Shown: positions 9,142 through 18,143, numbered from the stretch's first letter. The stretch: 64,000 bases of DNA from Virgibacillus halotolerans (GCF_016908515.1 NZ_JAFBEA010000006.1:1-64000); one strand, 5' to 3'. Made by a program: numbers and translations. The notes: generated from the letters alone by a model not told the origin.

Positions 9142-10359
9142 TTGGAAATAGAGAAAGAAAAAGAACAATCAAATCGAATGTACGCGTTTTTGTTAGTAGC
9201 CGGTATTGTGTTTGTTGCATTTAATTTAAGGCCATCGATTACATCAGTTGGCCCGCTTATTGGTATCATACGTGATGATGTTGGGTTATCGAACTGGAGT
9301 GTTGGTCTTTTAACGAGTTTGCCGTTAGTTGCATTTGCGATATTGTCACCAATCGTTCCAAAGATTGGGATACAACTGACGAATGAAAGGACCATGTTGA
9401 TCGGCTTAATTTTACTTTTGATTGGGGTTAGTGTTCGCTCCGTTTCGATGGTATCATTTCTTTTTATTGGTACTTTGTTCATCGGTTTAGGCATCGCAAT
9501 TTGTAATGTGCTTCTACCTGGTGTGATTAAAGAGAAATTCCCTACGAAGGTTGCATTAATGACGAGTGTTTATTCCACTTCAATGGGGATTTTTTCTGCC
9601 ATTGCTTCTGGTCTGAGTATTCCATTTGCTGTAGGAATGGGATTGGGGTGGCAGATTAGTTTATTGATCTGGGGGATACCAGCTTTTATTGCAATTATAA
9701 TTTGGATTTATATTGTAAAGAAAGATCGTAAGCAGAAATCAGTCGATGTCAGTTATGTACATACTCCAGGCAATCGGACTTGGAAATCCCCATTAGCTTG
9801 GCAGGTTGCTGGTTTTATGGGGCTGCAATCCTTCTTATTTTATGTAAGTGTGTCCTGGATTCCGGAAATTTTGCTTGATTATGGGGTAAGCATTTCTACA
9901 GCTGGATGGATGCTTTCATTTATTCTGTTTATTGGGCTTCCGGCAAGTTTTATTGTGCCTATGATTGCTGGGCGATTTAAATCGCAAAGCGGTATTGTGC
10001 TTGTCATGGGGCTGTTCTCCATTACAGGATATGGTGGATTGTTGCTAGGTAATTCATTTACTGTCATGGTGATTAGCTCGATATTGATTGGTATTACATT
10101 AAATGGAAGCTTTGCTTTAGCATTGGCATTTTTAGGCATGCGCGCACGTAATGCGAAGCAAGCTGCTGAACTATCAGGAATGGCACAATCAATTGGGTAT
10201 GTTTTAGCTGCTATTGGACCTATGTTCATTGGTTACTTATATGATCTGACAAACATGTGGACCGTACCATTATTAACGTTGATCGGTGTAGCGTGTTTCG
10301 TTATTTTATTTGGTATGGGAGCAGGAAGAGATAAATTTGTGCTAGACGAAGAAAATTAA
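9142..10359 (+). CDS. MFS transporter, CynX/NimT (YycB) family
   Basis: A 12-helix major facilitator carrier of 405 residues. The first helix with FNLRPSITSVGPL is the hallmark of the CynX/NimT group, which includes cyanate and nitroimidazole-related carriers and B. subtilis YycB. The frame is open upstream to 8992, but GGAGG at 9129-9133 fits a TTG start at 9142, and the sequence before it has no membrane-protein character. The next MFS gene begins 21 bases after its stop, so the two are likely one operon. The substrate is unknown. Confidence 0.82.
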   Translation: MEIEKEKEQSNRMYAFLLVAGIVFVAFNLRPSITSVGPLIGIIRDDVGLSNWSVGLLTSLPLVAFAILSPIVPKIGIQLTNERTMLIGLILLLIGVSVRSVSMVSFLFIGTLFIGLGIAICNVLLPGVIKEKFPTKVALMTSVYSTSMGIFSAIASGLSIPFAVGMGLGWQISLLIWGIPAFIAIIIWIYIVKKDRKQKSVDVSYVHTPGNRTWKSPLAWQVAGFMGLQSFLFYVSVSWIPEILLDYGVSISTAGWMLSFILFIGLPASFIVPMIAGRFKSQSGIVLVMGLFSITGYGGLLLGNSFTVMVISSILIGITLNGSFALALAFLGMRARNAKQAAELSGMAQSIGYVLAAIGPMFIGYLYDLTNMWTVPLLTLIGVACFVILFGMGAGRDKFVLDEEN

Positions 10360-10380
10360 ACCTATATTGGAAGTGAAATA

Positions 10381-11580
10381 ATGCAACAGGATATGTATAC
10401 GATCCGCGATTTTTATTTTTGGAAAATCACAATCAGTTTGGCGTTGGCATCATTATTTATATTTGCCTGTATGTATTCGGTGCAGCCACTTCTACCTGTT
10501 TTTGTAGATGAATTCGAGGTGTCTGTTTCCGAAGCGAGTTTAGCCTTATCTATGACAATTGTCGGACTTATTATCGGCTTAATCGTCCTTGGTTTTTTAT
10601 CAGACCGGATGGGACGTGGTATGTTCGTTAAGCTTTCTTTAGTGGGATCGATTCTCCCGTTTATTGTGATCCCGATGATTGATTCCTTTGCGGTTCTCGT
10701 TATCTTGAGGTTTGTTCAAGGCTTTGCATTAGCCGGATTGCCAGCAGCATCCCTTGCGTATTTAAGTGAGGAGATTGATCGGAAAAGTGTTGGTGTTGCA
10801 ACGGCACTCTATATTTCGAGTAATGCATTAGGCGGTATGATTGGTCGTGTATTGACAGGCTATATTACAGATCATTACTCCTGGGAAATGGCTTTTTACT
10901 TTTTAGCTGTAGCTGGAGTAGTTATCTTAGGAGCTGTCTGCGTGATGTTACCCAAGTCACGATATTTTCAATCTAGTAACCTACCATTTCGTAAAGATAT
11001 TGATGGTTTTTTGTTTCATTTAAAAAATCCTGCATTAATACTGGTTTTTGGGCTTGGTATTGTGCTGCAATTTTCCTTTACAGGTATTTGGACGTATTTG
11101 CCATTCCATCTACAAAATGAGCCATTTTCATTGTCCTTACAAGCCATTTCCTATATGTTTTTTGCTTATGGCTTGGGTGTAGTTGGTTCACCAATTGCAG
11201 GATGGCTTGCAGGTCATTATGGGCTAAAGCGAATTCGCGTGATTGGTATCATCATTTTATCAATTGGAATATTTTTAACATTAAGCGCTTCGATTTTATT
11301 CATCGTTATTGGGCTATGTGTCACCTGTCTCGGTTTCTTTACAGCGCATTCTTTAACAGCAACTGCTGTTAGTGAGGGGGCAACACACCATAAGGGAAGT
11401 GCATCGAGTTTATACCTTGTAGCTTATTATATTGGGGTTGCGCTTGGTAGTTCGATGATAGGTCCATTATGGGGTATCGCAGGTTGGACAGGCATTGTCC
11501 TTTTAACTGGTGCGCTACCTTTGATCTATTTGTTGTTTATTCAACTGGCATCAGGGCGCACAAGAAAACGCGGGGTCTGA
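10381..11580 (+). CDS. MFS transporter (YnfM/YybF-like)
   Basis: A 399-residue major facilitator with 12 predicted helices. The inter-helix motif GFLSDRMGRG near residue 75 is the MFS signature between helices 2 and 3, and ILRFVQGFALAGLPA marks helix 4. It resembles the YnfM/YybF branch of drug or metabolite exporters. It follows the first carrier by 21 bases and is probably translated from the same mRNA. The substrate cannot be told from the sequence. Confidence 0.82.
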   Translation: MQQDMYTIRDFYFWKITISLALASLFIFACMYSVQPLLPVFVDEFEVSVSEASLALSMTIVGLIIGLIVLGFLSDRMGRGMFVKLSLVGSILPFIVIPMIDSFAVLVILRFVQGFALAGLPAASLAYLSEEIDRKSVGVATALYISSNALGGMIGRVLTGYITDHYSWEMAFYFLAVAGVVILGAVCVMLPKSRYFQSSNLPFRKDIDGFLFHLKNPALILVFGLGIVLQFSFTGIWTYLPFHLQNEPFSLSLQAISYMFFAYGLGVVGSPIAGWLAGHYGLKRIRVIGIIILSIGIFLTLSASILFIVIGLCVTCLGFFTAHSLTATAVSEGATHHKGSASSLYLVAYYIGVALGSSMIGPLWGIAGWTGIVLLTGALPLIYLLFIQLASGRTRKRGV

Positions 11581-11596
11581 TGTGCCGAATTTAAAA

Positions 11597-11639
11597 AAGT
11601 GGGGAAAATCAATGTCGTGTCAAATGATTTTCCCCACTT
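11597..11639 (-). terminator. Terminator between the MFS and DASS genes
   Basis: A perfect 15-bp stem (11597-11611 with 11625-11639). The minus-strand reading gives six T directly after the stem, so it mainly serves the minus-strand symporter gene. It may also stop the convergent MFS operon, though the plus-strand T run is poor. Confidence 0.8.
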
Positions 11640-11643
11640 ACTA

Positions 11644-13299
11644 TTATTTAAATGAATCCGGCATTATGTTTAAGTCAATTCCCCAAACAATTGGGATTAA
11701 GAAGTATATGGCAGCTGTAACAAGTATAATGCCGAATATATTTAAAACAAATCCAGCCTTTGCCATATCGGGTATCCTTAGATAGCCGGAACCAAACACA
11801 ACCGCATTTGGCGGTGTAGCGACAGGCAGCATGAATGCACAAGAAGCGGAAACAGCTGCTGCAACCATCACACCAAGTGGATGGATATCCAAAGCTAGCG
11901 CTAATGATGCCATGATTGGGAACATCATCGAAGCAGTCGCAGTATTGGATGTGATTTCTGTTAAGAAAATAACAAGCGTTGTTACAACGGTGATGACAAT
12001 GAGAATGTTCATTCCTTGTAACCCAGATAACTGTCCACCAATCCATTCGGAAAGCCCGGATTCTGTAAAACCGGCTGCAATCGATAGACCACCACCAAAG
12101 AGTAATAGAATTCCCCATGGTAGTTTCATTGTAGTATCCCAGTCCATCAAGTGTCCCCCTTTGACATTTTTAGATGGAATAATAAATAAAACAAGTGCCG
12201 CCACAATTGCAATCGTAGCATCTTCAATATTTTCGTTAACAAACGTATTCAAAATAAATGTGCGTGAAATCCATGCCAATGCGGCTAAAATGAATATAAC
12301 GAATACAACTTTTTCTTCATAGGAAGCTACACCAAGCTTTTTCTTTTCATTATTGATCATTGATTTTCCGCCAGGCATTTTCTTGATCTTCAATGGAAAT
12401 GCGATTTTCGTTAAATATAACCAAGTGAAAATAATAAAAATCCAAGCTAATGGAACACCAAATAGCATCCATTTTGCAAAAGACAGGTCATAACCATAGA
12501 TGTCGTTGATTGCTCCGGCAAGTAATGTGTTCGGAGGTGTACCAATAAGGGTTGCGATTCCTCCAAGTGAAGCGGAATATGCGATACCTAACATTAAAGC
12601 CTTGCCAAACGCAAAATTCTCTTTAGACGTATCAATTTCTGGTTTATCTGCTAAAGCTTCAGAAATTTGATAAATAATTGCCAGCCCGATTGGTACCATC
12701 ATCATCGCTGTTGCGGTATTGGAAATCCACATCGATAAAAACCCGGTTGCAACCATAAAGCCAAGGATGATCCGATCCATGTTTGTTCCAATCATTGCAA
12801 TGATATTTAATGCAATGCGTTTATGCAAATCCCATTTTCCCATTGCTAAAGCGATTACAAAACCACCCATAAATAAGAAAATCGTATCACTGCCATATGC
12901 AGATGTGGTGGCACCCATATCTAATCCACCCGTCATCGGAAAAATGATTATGGGTAACAGCGAAGTCGCCGGGATCGGTATAGCCTCTGTCATCCACCAA
13001 ACGGCGATCCAGATAGTACTTGCTAAGATGGCAAGTCCTTCCTTAGAAAGTCCTTCTGGTGAAACGAAGAGTAGTGTTAAAACAAATAATAGGGGTCCTG
13101 CAATCAATCCGAACAGTTGTGCAGGCTTATAACTGCGTTTATTGTTGCCGTTGTCACCACCGTTTCCGCTCACAGCTTGCGCATTGTTACTTGATGATCC
13201 TTTCGCAAGTTTTGACGTATTTGGTTTAACAAAAAATCTAAATAAGTCCTTTACTTCATCATGCTTGTCCCACAGCCAGTTCCATGTCGCAGTAATCAT
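11644..13299 (-). CDS. DASS-family sodium/dicarboxylate symporter (SdcS/SLC13-like)
   Basis: A 551-residue carrier of the divalent anion:Na+ symporter family, which imports succinate, malate, fumarate or related anions. Both family signature motifs are present, SNTATA in WISNTATAMMMVP and again in EITSNTATASMMFP; in VcINDY these hold the substrate and sodium sites. A hydrophilic N-terminal segment of about 55 residues with a Ser/Asn/Gly-rich stretch precedes the first helix and is longer than usual. It lies divergent from the oxoprolinase operon. The precise anion is inferred only at family level. Confidence 0.85.
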   Translation of the reverse strand: MITATWNWLWDKHDEVKDLFRFFVKPNTSKLAKGSSSNNAQAVSGNGGDNGNNKRSYKPAQLFGLIAGPLLFVLTLLFVSPEGLSKEGLAILASTIWIAVWWMTEAIPIPATSLLPIIIFPMTGGLDMGATTSAYGSDTIFLFMGGFVIALAMGKWDLHKRIALNIIAMIGTNMDRIILGFMVATGFLSMWISNTATAMMMVPIGLAIIYQISEALADKPEIDTSKENFAFGKALMLGIAYSASLGGIATLIGTPPNTLLAGAINDIYGYDLSFAKWMLFGVPLAWIFIIFTWLYLTKIAFPLKIKKMPGGKSMINNEKKKLGVASYEEKVVFVIFILAALAWISRTFILNTFVNENIEDATIAIVAALVLFIIPSKNVKGGHLMDWDTTMKLPWGILLLFGGGLSIAAGFTESGLSEWIGGQLSGLQGMNILIVITVVTTLVIFLTEITSNTATASMMFPIMASLALALDIHPLGVMVAAAVSASCAFMLPVATPPNAVVFGSGYLRIPDMAKAGFVLNIFGIILVTAAIYFLIPIVWGIDLNIMPDSFK

Positions 13300-13441
13300 A
13301 TGCCTTCCTCCTCCACTGATAGCGTACTAACCATTAGTATAACAAATTTTTCGATAAATCAAAAATGATGCATTTAGATATTAGAAATAGCACACTGAAA
13401 TATGCTATGATTCAGATATTGTAAAAGGGAAGGGGGAGCAT

Positions 13442-14167
13442 ATGATGTCTATTTTATTACAACCGATTGGAGATGGCGCACTTAAGGTTACTTTTTCAGA
13501 AGCAGTTTCACCTACACTAAACACAAAGATTCAACTGTTTGATGAAAAGCTTCTGAAGGTGGAAATTAATGGTGTTGTTGAATCGGTTCCAACTTTTAAT
13601 GCTGTGACGATTTATTATGAGCCGCATCTGGTCTCCTATCATAAGCTTAGTGAGAAGATCCATGATTTACATAGAGAGTTCATCGAAGAGGAGTATTTAC
13701 CGCTGCGTCTAATCCATATTCCGGTAGTATATGGTGGGAAATATGGTCCAGATTTGCAAACGGTAGCGGAGCACAATCAGTTGTCGATCGATCAGGTTAT
13801 TAAGAGACACCAAAATGGGGAGTACCTTGTATACATGCTCGGTTTTTTACCTGGATTTCCCTACCTGGGTGGATTGGATAAAACAATTGCAAAGCCAAGA
13901 TTGGAGGCGCCACGAGCAAAAACATTTGCTGGATCTGTAGGGATTGCTCATGAACAAACAGGTATATATCCGGTTGATTCACCTGGTGGGTGGAACATAA
14001 TCGGGAAAACACCGATTCAATTGTTTGATTTTCATCATGAAACGTCTCCATTTTTATTTCGGGCAGGGGATCGGGTGCGTTTTCACAGCGTGTCAGAAGG
14101 TGAATATGAACGTATTACAGCCCAAGTAAATGCGAAGACATATCAAGTAAATATAGAGAAAGGTTGA
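13442..14167 (+). CDS. pxpB: 5-oxoprolinase subunit B (KipI-like)
   Basis: Subunit B (241 residues) of the ATP-dependent prokaryotic 5-oxoprolinase PxpABC, which opens 5-oxoproline to L-glutamate. It belongs to the AHS1/KipI family, with the conserved FLPGFPYLGGLD near residue 140 and VGIAHEQTGIYP plus SPGGWNIIG near 175-190. In B. subtilis the orthologue was first described as KipI, an inhibitor of kinase KinA. Start ATG 13442 (or the adjacent ATG 13445) follows GGGGGAG. It is the first gene of pxpB-pxpA-pxpC-pcp; pxpA starts 3 bases after its stop. Confidence 0.92.
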   Translation: MMSILLQPIGDGALKVTFSEAVSPTLNTKIQLFDEKLLKVEINGVVESVPTFNAVTIYYEPHLVSYHKLSEKIHDLHREFIEEEYLPLRLIHIPVVYGGKYGPDLQTVAEHNQLSIDQVIKRHQNGEYLVYMLGFLPGFPYLGGLDKTIAKPRLEAPRAKTFAGSVGIAHEQTGIYPVDSPGGWNIIGKTPIQLFDFHHETSPFLFRAGDRVRFHSVSEGEYERITAQVNAKTYQVNIEKG

Positions 14168-14170
14168 TTT

Positions 14171-14935
14171 GTGGTGGTGAAATATATGGATTTAAATTGT
14201 GATATGGGGGAAAGTTTTGGGGCATACACATTTGGAGCTGACGAGCAGCTGTTGGAACATATTACTTCGGCGAATATTGCTTGTGGGTCACATGCTGGTG
14301 AGCCAAATGTGATGGATAGAACGGTTCAATTAGCAAAACAATATCATGTAGCCGTTGGCGCACACCCTGGTTTCCCGGATATTGCAGGATTTGGGCGTCG
14401 TATGATCGAATTCTCGCCGGATGAAATCTATCGTTTGGTTGTTTATCAGGTCGGTGCGCTACAGGCATTTTGTAAGATTCACAACGTTAGGATGCAACAT
14501 GTAAAACCACATGGTGCATTATACAATGTGGCTGGTCATGATCGTGATACCGCGGATGCGATTGCCCGTGCGGTTTATGACCTTGATGATTCATTAATAC
14601 TGTATGGTTTAGCTGGAGGTGAATTGCTTGATGCCGGACGGGCAGTCGGGTTGCGTGTTGCATCAGAGGTCTTTGTAGATCGCACATATCAGCCGGATGG
14701 GAGCTTAACTCCCCGGAAGCATGCCAATGCCATGATTGACGATCTGGATATCGCAGTGGCGCAAGTAGAACGTATGGTTAATGAGGGTGTGGTGAAGGCG
14801 ATAAATGGAGAATTAGTCGCGATCGAGGCCGATACTGTCTGTATACATGGTGATGGTCCACATGCCGTTTCATTTGCTGGAAAACTTAGTCATGCACTGA
14901 AGGCAGCGCATATTAATGTAAAATCCTTTTTATGA
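14171..14935 (+). CDS. pxpA: 5-oxoprolinase subunit A (LamB/YcsF family)
   Basis: Subunit A (up to 254 residues), the probable hydrolytic component of 5-oxoprolinase. The family signature DLNCDMGESFGAY stands at the N-terminus, with NIACGSHAGEP, VGAHPGFPD and VKPHGALYN following, which supply the conserved Asp/His residues of the active site. The start is ambiguous: GTG 14171 (AAAGG upstream), GTG 14177, or ATG 14186 (GGTGGTG upstream). All lie just before the signature, and the family normally begins only a few residues ahead of it. It sits between pxpB and pxpC. Confidence 0.92.
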   Translation: MVVKYMDLNCDMGESFGAYTFGADEQLLEHITSANIACGSHAGEPNVMDRTVQLAKQYHVAVGAHPGFPDIAGFGRRMIEFSPDEIYRLVVYQVGALQAFCKIHNVRMQHVKPHGALYNVAGHDRDTADAIARAVYDLDDSLILYGLAGGELLDAGRAVGLRVASEVFVDRTYQPDGSLTPRKHANAMIDDLDIAVAQVERMVNEGVVKAINGELVAIEADTVCIHGDGPHAVSFAGKLSHALKAAHINVKSFL

Positions 14936-14982
14936 AGAAAAGCGTTATAATAAACAGCAACATCATTTGAGGTGGTGATAAA

Positions 14983-15924
14983 ATGCAAGCTAAACCAATT
15001 TTTAATGTAATCAAATCGGGAATCTTAACAACCTTTCAGGATATGGGACGCACTGGTTATCAACGCTATGGGGTGCCGGTTTCTGGTGCGATGGATAGAT
15101 TTGCATTGCAATACGCTAATATACTTGTGGGCAATCAACGTAACACGGCTTGCTTGGAAATAACATTGATAGGTCCTGCGTTAGAGGCAAGTATGCCACT
15201 TACGATTTCGATCACCGGCGCCAACCTAGAACCGAAAGTAAATGGAAAAGTGAAACCAATGTGGCAATCCTTTCGTATGGATATTGGTGACAAACTTACA
15301 TTTGGCAAACATCAGTCGGGGGTTCGGGCATACCTTGCTGTTACAGGTGGTTTTGAAAGCCCGGTAATATTTGGAAGTCAATCGACAGACCTGAATAGTG
15401 GATTTGGCGCAAAACTGAATGAAGCAGATACAATTAAGGGGTTTCCAATTGACGGTAAACATGGTGTTGGTTTGTCAAGACAATGCATACCTACATATGA
15501 ATCATCGGTAGAAGTGGCTGTTGTGAAAGGACCCCATACAGACTATTTTACCGAATCAGAGATAGATCATTTTTTTGCAACGACATATCGGGTTGATTCT
15601 AGTTCTAACCGGATGGGTTACAGACTAAATTCACCGCAAAGTGTTCTAGAAAGTAGCCCCAATATTTGGTCTGATGCGGTTCCATTTGGCGGTATCCAAA
15701 TCCCACCAAATAATCAGCCGATCATATTGATGGCCGATCGGCAAACAACGGGAGGCTATCCACGGGTTGGAACAGTTATTTCCAGCGATCTTCCAAAAAT
15801 CGCACAGCTGATACCGAACGGAGAAATCAGGTTTTGCCCAGTATCGATTGAAACTGCACAAGAGCGTGTAATCGAATCAGAAAAACAGTTGGCTGCGTTC
15901 GCTCAGTTTCGAAGCCATTTATAA
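14983..15924 (+). CDS. pxpC: 5-oxoprolinase subunit C (KipA-like)
   Basis: Subunit C (313 residues), AHS2/KipA family, forms the biotin-independent carboxylase-like partner of PxpB. Recognisable blocks are TTFQDMGRTGYQRYGVPVSGAMD at residues 14-36, GFESPVIFGSQSTD, and the C-terminal ILMADRQTTGGYPRVGTVI. ATG 14983 follows GAGGTGGTGA. The gene order B-A-C differs from B. subtilis, where ycsF lies separated from kipI-kipA by other genes. Confidence 0.92.
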   Translation: MQAKPIFNVIKSGILTTFQDMGRTGYQRYGVPVSGAMDRFALQYANILVGNQRNTACLEITLIGPALEASMPLTISITGANLEPKVNGKVKPMWQSFRMDIGDKLTFGKHQSGVRAYLAVTGGFESPVIFGSQSTDLNSGFGAKLNEADTIKGFPIDGKHGVGLSRQCIPTYESSVEVAVVKGPHTDYFTESEIDHFFATTYRVDSSSNRMGYRLNSPQSVLESSPNIWSDAVPFGGIQIPPNNQPIILMADRQTTGGYPRVGTVISSDLPKIAQLIPNGEIRFCPVSIETAQERVIESEKQLAAFAQFRSHL

Positions 15925-15950
15925 GTTTTTAACACAAGGGAGTACATTTT

Positions 15951-16550
15951 ATGAAAAAGTTATTACTAACAGGCTTTGAACCTTTTTTGGACAATCCTAT
16001 CAATCCGACAGCAGATATCACGACAGAACTGGATGGAAACGAAATCAATAACTATCAGATTATTGGGAGGGTTTTATCTGTAGACTTTCAAAAATCCGGT
16101 ACTGAATTAATTAAACAAATTGAAAAACATGATCCAGATGCAGTGGTTTCACTTGGACTGGCTGCTGGGAGAAGCTGTATTACGCCAGAACGGATTGCGA
16201 TCAATTGCAATGATGGTCCAACAGATAATAAGGGACACCAACCAAATGGCGAGAAGATTTTTACGGGTGGACAGGATGGCTATTTTTCGACGCTGCCGAT
16301 TGCTAAAATGGTTAATAAATTACAGGAAGAAAAGCTACCAGCGAAAATATCCAATACAGCAGGAGCGTATCTTTGTAATAACGTGATGTATCATGCTTTA
16401 CATTATTTTAAGCAAAATGGAATTGAGCGTCAGGCAGGCTTCATTCATGTGCCAGCATCGCACGCATTAGCTGTAGAAAAAAATATGCCCAGCTGGTCAC
16501 AGGAGGACTTGCTACGTGCTGTAAAAATTGCAATCGCTTGTTTATCATAG
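15951..16550 (+). CDS. pcp: Pyroglutamyl peptidase I (pyrrolidone-carboxylate peptidase)
   Basis: A cytoplasmic cysteine peptidase of family C15 (199 residues) that removes N-terminal pyroglutamate from peptides. The catalytic triad is visible: Glu in ITPERIAIN near residue 80, Cys in NTAGAYLCN near 142, and His in GFIHVPAS near 165. It starts 27 bases after pxpC. Its product, 5-oxoproline, is the substrate of the three preceding genes, so the cluster forms a scavenging pathway to glutamate. Confidence 0.92.
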   Translation: MKKLLLTGFEPFLDNPINPTADITTELDGNEINNYQIIGRVLSVDFQKSGTELIKQIEKHDPDAVVSLGLAAGRSCITPERIAINCNDGPTDNKGHQPNGEKIFTGGQDGYFSTLPIAKMVNKLQEEKLPAKISNTAGAYLCNNVMYHALHYFKQNGIERQAGFIHVPASHALAVEKNMPSWSQEDLLRAVKIAIACLS

Positions 16551-16557
16551 GGTGTTG

Positions 16558-16621
16558 CCTCTCCGTAAATGGTTTTCTTACCGTTCTTGGCCAACCTCTG
16601 GTAAAATAGGTAGCGGAGAGG
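16558..16621. other. Structured element after pcp, function unknown
   Basis: CCTCTCCG (16558-16565) pairs perfectly with CGGAGAGG (16614-16621), enclosing a second stem TTACC/GGTAA (16578-16582 with 16600-16604). No T run follows on either strand, so it is not an ordinary terminator. It could be a 3' UTR structure, an operator-like palindrome or a leader element; I recognise no riboswitch class in it. Confidence 0.35.
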
Positions 16622-16759
16622 ATTAAGTCGCCAAAGAAACATAGATTGCTCATTATAATGGTATTGATTTTGTTTATCTCATTTTTTAACAACGGGGTTT
16701 TATGATCGAAACGAAGGCGAATAAACAACAGCATAATTGATTAACGGAGGAAAGCATAC

Positions 16760-17497
16760 ATGACAAAAGATATTAAATTAATCGCATTGGATATGGATGG
16801 AACATTGTTAAAGGACAATCAAGATGTTTCAGAGCCAACAAAAGAAGTAATTAAAAAGGCGCTAGCAAAAGGAATTCACGTTTTGTTAAGTACTGGAAGG
16901 TCAATCGATACGTGTTATCCTTATGCAGAAGCATTAAACCTTAGCTCCTATCTTATTACAGCAAATGGCGGAGAAATCTATACAATGGAAAAGGAATTGT
17001 TGGATCAACATCTGCTCCCTACCGAGACAATCGAAAACATGTGGAACCTCGGGCAGGAAACAGGCGTCGACATGTGGATGATTGCTACAGATGGTGTTTA
17101 TCGGAATGATTCACCACCACAAAACCTTAGCGATCATCAGTGGCTGAAATTTGGCTGTAATACGACAGACCAAAATAAGCTCGATTTTATGATTAAAGAA
17201 CTTTCCCATATGGAAGGATTGGAGCTTACAAACTCGTTACCGACGAATATCGAGGCAAATCCAGCGGGTGTTAGTAAAGCTGCAGCATTACAATTTGTTT
17301 GTAAACGAATTGGTATTACCATGGCTGAAATAATGGCTGTTGGTGACAGCTTGAATGATATAAAAATGATTCAAGAGGCGGGCGTTGGTGTTGCAATGGG
17401 AAATGCACAGGAAGCAATTAAAAACGTTGCTGATTTTGTTACGGATACAAATAATAATGACGGTGTTGCAAAAGCAATTGAACATTTTGCATTGTAA
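16760..17497 (+). CDS. HAD-superfamily (Cof-type) phosphatase
   Basis: A haloacid-dehalogenase hydrolase of subfamily IIB (245 residues), which dephosphorylates small sugar phosphates or cofactors. Motif I DMDGTLL (residues 11-17) carries the nucleophile Asp and the acid/base Asp. Motif II is the Thr in LLSTGR, and motif III/IV is GDSLNDIKMI with the magnesium-binding Asp pair. It is slightly shorter than most Cof proteins (about 270), mainly in the cap domain. A clear ribosome binding site and a separate terminator suggest it is monocistronic. The substrate is unknown. Confidence 0.85.
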   Translation: MTKDIKLIALDMDGTLLKDNQDVSEPTKEVIKKALAKGIHVLLSTGRSIDTCYPYAEALNLSSYLITANGGEIYTMEKELLDQHLLPTETIENMWNLGQETGVDMWMIATDGVYRNDSPPQNLSDHQWLKFGCNTTDQNKLDFMIKELSHMEGLELTNSLPTNIEANPAGVSKAAALQFVCKRIGITMAEIMAVGDSLNDIKMIQEAGVGVAMGNAQEAIKNVADFVTDTNNNDGVAKAIEHFAL

Positions 17498-17503
17498 GAG
17501 AGG

Positions 17504-17536
17504 AGCAGCTTCACATGAATGTGAGGCTGTTTTTTT
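17504..17536 (+). terminator. Terminator after the HAD phosphatase
   Basis: A stem of CAGC-n-TCACAT with ATGTGA-n-GCTG (17506-17529, one mismatch) is followed by seven T, starting 8 bases after the stop codon. Confidence 0.8.
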
Positions 17537-17654
17537 ATCGCTGTTTGGCCGCACTCAATGAAGCTTCATTTTATGTATAATAACGCATGGAATAGACTAT
17601 ACTAATAGTAGGAAATATAGTGTGAAAGATTTATCTTAAAAGCATATAAAATGG

Positions 17655-17684
17655 TTGAACAAGTTATGATGACCATGATATAAT
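17655..17684 (+). promoter_or_regulatory. Sigma-A promoter upstream of ydjO
   Basis: TTGAAC (17655-17660), 18 bases, and TGA-TATAAT (17676-17684) form a good extended -10 promoter. A second TATAAT at 17728-17733 with a weak -35 lies closer to the gene. The first would give a leader of about 75 bases. Confidence 0.55.
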
Positions 17685-17763
17685 CATAAGTTTACCTAAA
17701 TACCTTCCATTATGAAGCGAAAAGAGGTATAATGGGGGTAGTATGAAGAAGGGGGATGCTATC

Positions 17764-17946
17764 ATGTCATTTTCTCGCGGACCAAAAGAGCCAGTTCCTG
17801 AAGTGGACACAAAAGTATGGTCATGTACGAGTGACGATTGCCAAGGATGGATGAGAGAGTCATACAGTTTTGAAGAAGAGCCAAAATGTCCACTATGTGA
17901 ATCTTCGATGATTCAGGAAGTCCGTGTACTCCCGGAATTAAAGTAA
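17764..17946 (+). CDS. ydjO: Cold-inducible protein YdjO homologue, zinc-ribbon-like
   Basis: A 60-residue protein of the Bacillus YdjO family, described in B. subtilis as cold-inducible. Two Cys pairs, CTSDDC near residue 21 and CPLC near 44, look like a zinc-ribbon. The frame is open from 17743, but the GGGGGATG site lies inside that extension and fits ATG 17764. It is transcribed alone from a good sigma-A promoter. Its biochemical role is unknown. Confidence 0.8.
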   Translation: MSFSRGPKEPVPEVDTKVWSCTSDDCQGWMRESYSFEEEPKCPLCESSMIQEVRVLPELK

Positions 17947-18015
17947 TAGCAATTATTTAGAAACACATCAAGAAATGAAACTATACGATGATAATAAATG
18001 ATTTATAAGAGGATG

Positions 18016-18040
18016 ATGATGTCAATCTGACATCATTTTT
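18016..18040 (+). terminator. First of three tandem terminator hairpins
   Basis: A perfect 9-bp stem ATGATGTCA/TGACATCAT (18016-18024 with 18028-18036) ends in five T. It lies 70 bases after ydjO. Confidence 0.75.
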
Positions 18041-18046
18041 AATTTG

Positions 18047-18077
18047 ACGCTGGGTGGATGATGCGCCAGCGTTTTTT
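18047..18077 (+). terminator. Second of three tandem terminator hairpins
   Basis: A perfect 7-bp GC-rich stem ACGCTGG/CCAGCGT (18047-18053 with 18066-18072) is followed by a six-base T run, only 6 bases after the previous terminator. Confidence 0.75.
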
Positions 18078-18104
18078 CATTTCAAAATATAGTTTCGACT
18101 TAGA

Positions 18105-18143
18105 AACACGTTGATCCATCCTGGATCAACGTGTTTTAATTTT
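18105..18143 (+). terminator. Third of three tandem terminator hairpins
   Basis: A perfect 14-bp stem (18105-18118 with 18122-18135) has a three-base loop and is followed by TTAATTTT. It lies just before the promoter of the aldehyde dehydrogenase gene and would insulate it from upstream transcription. Confidence 0.7.
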
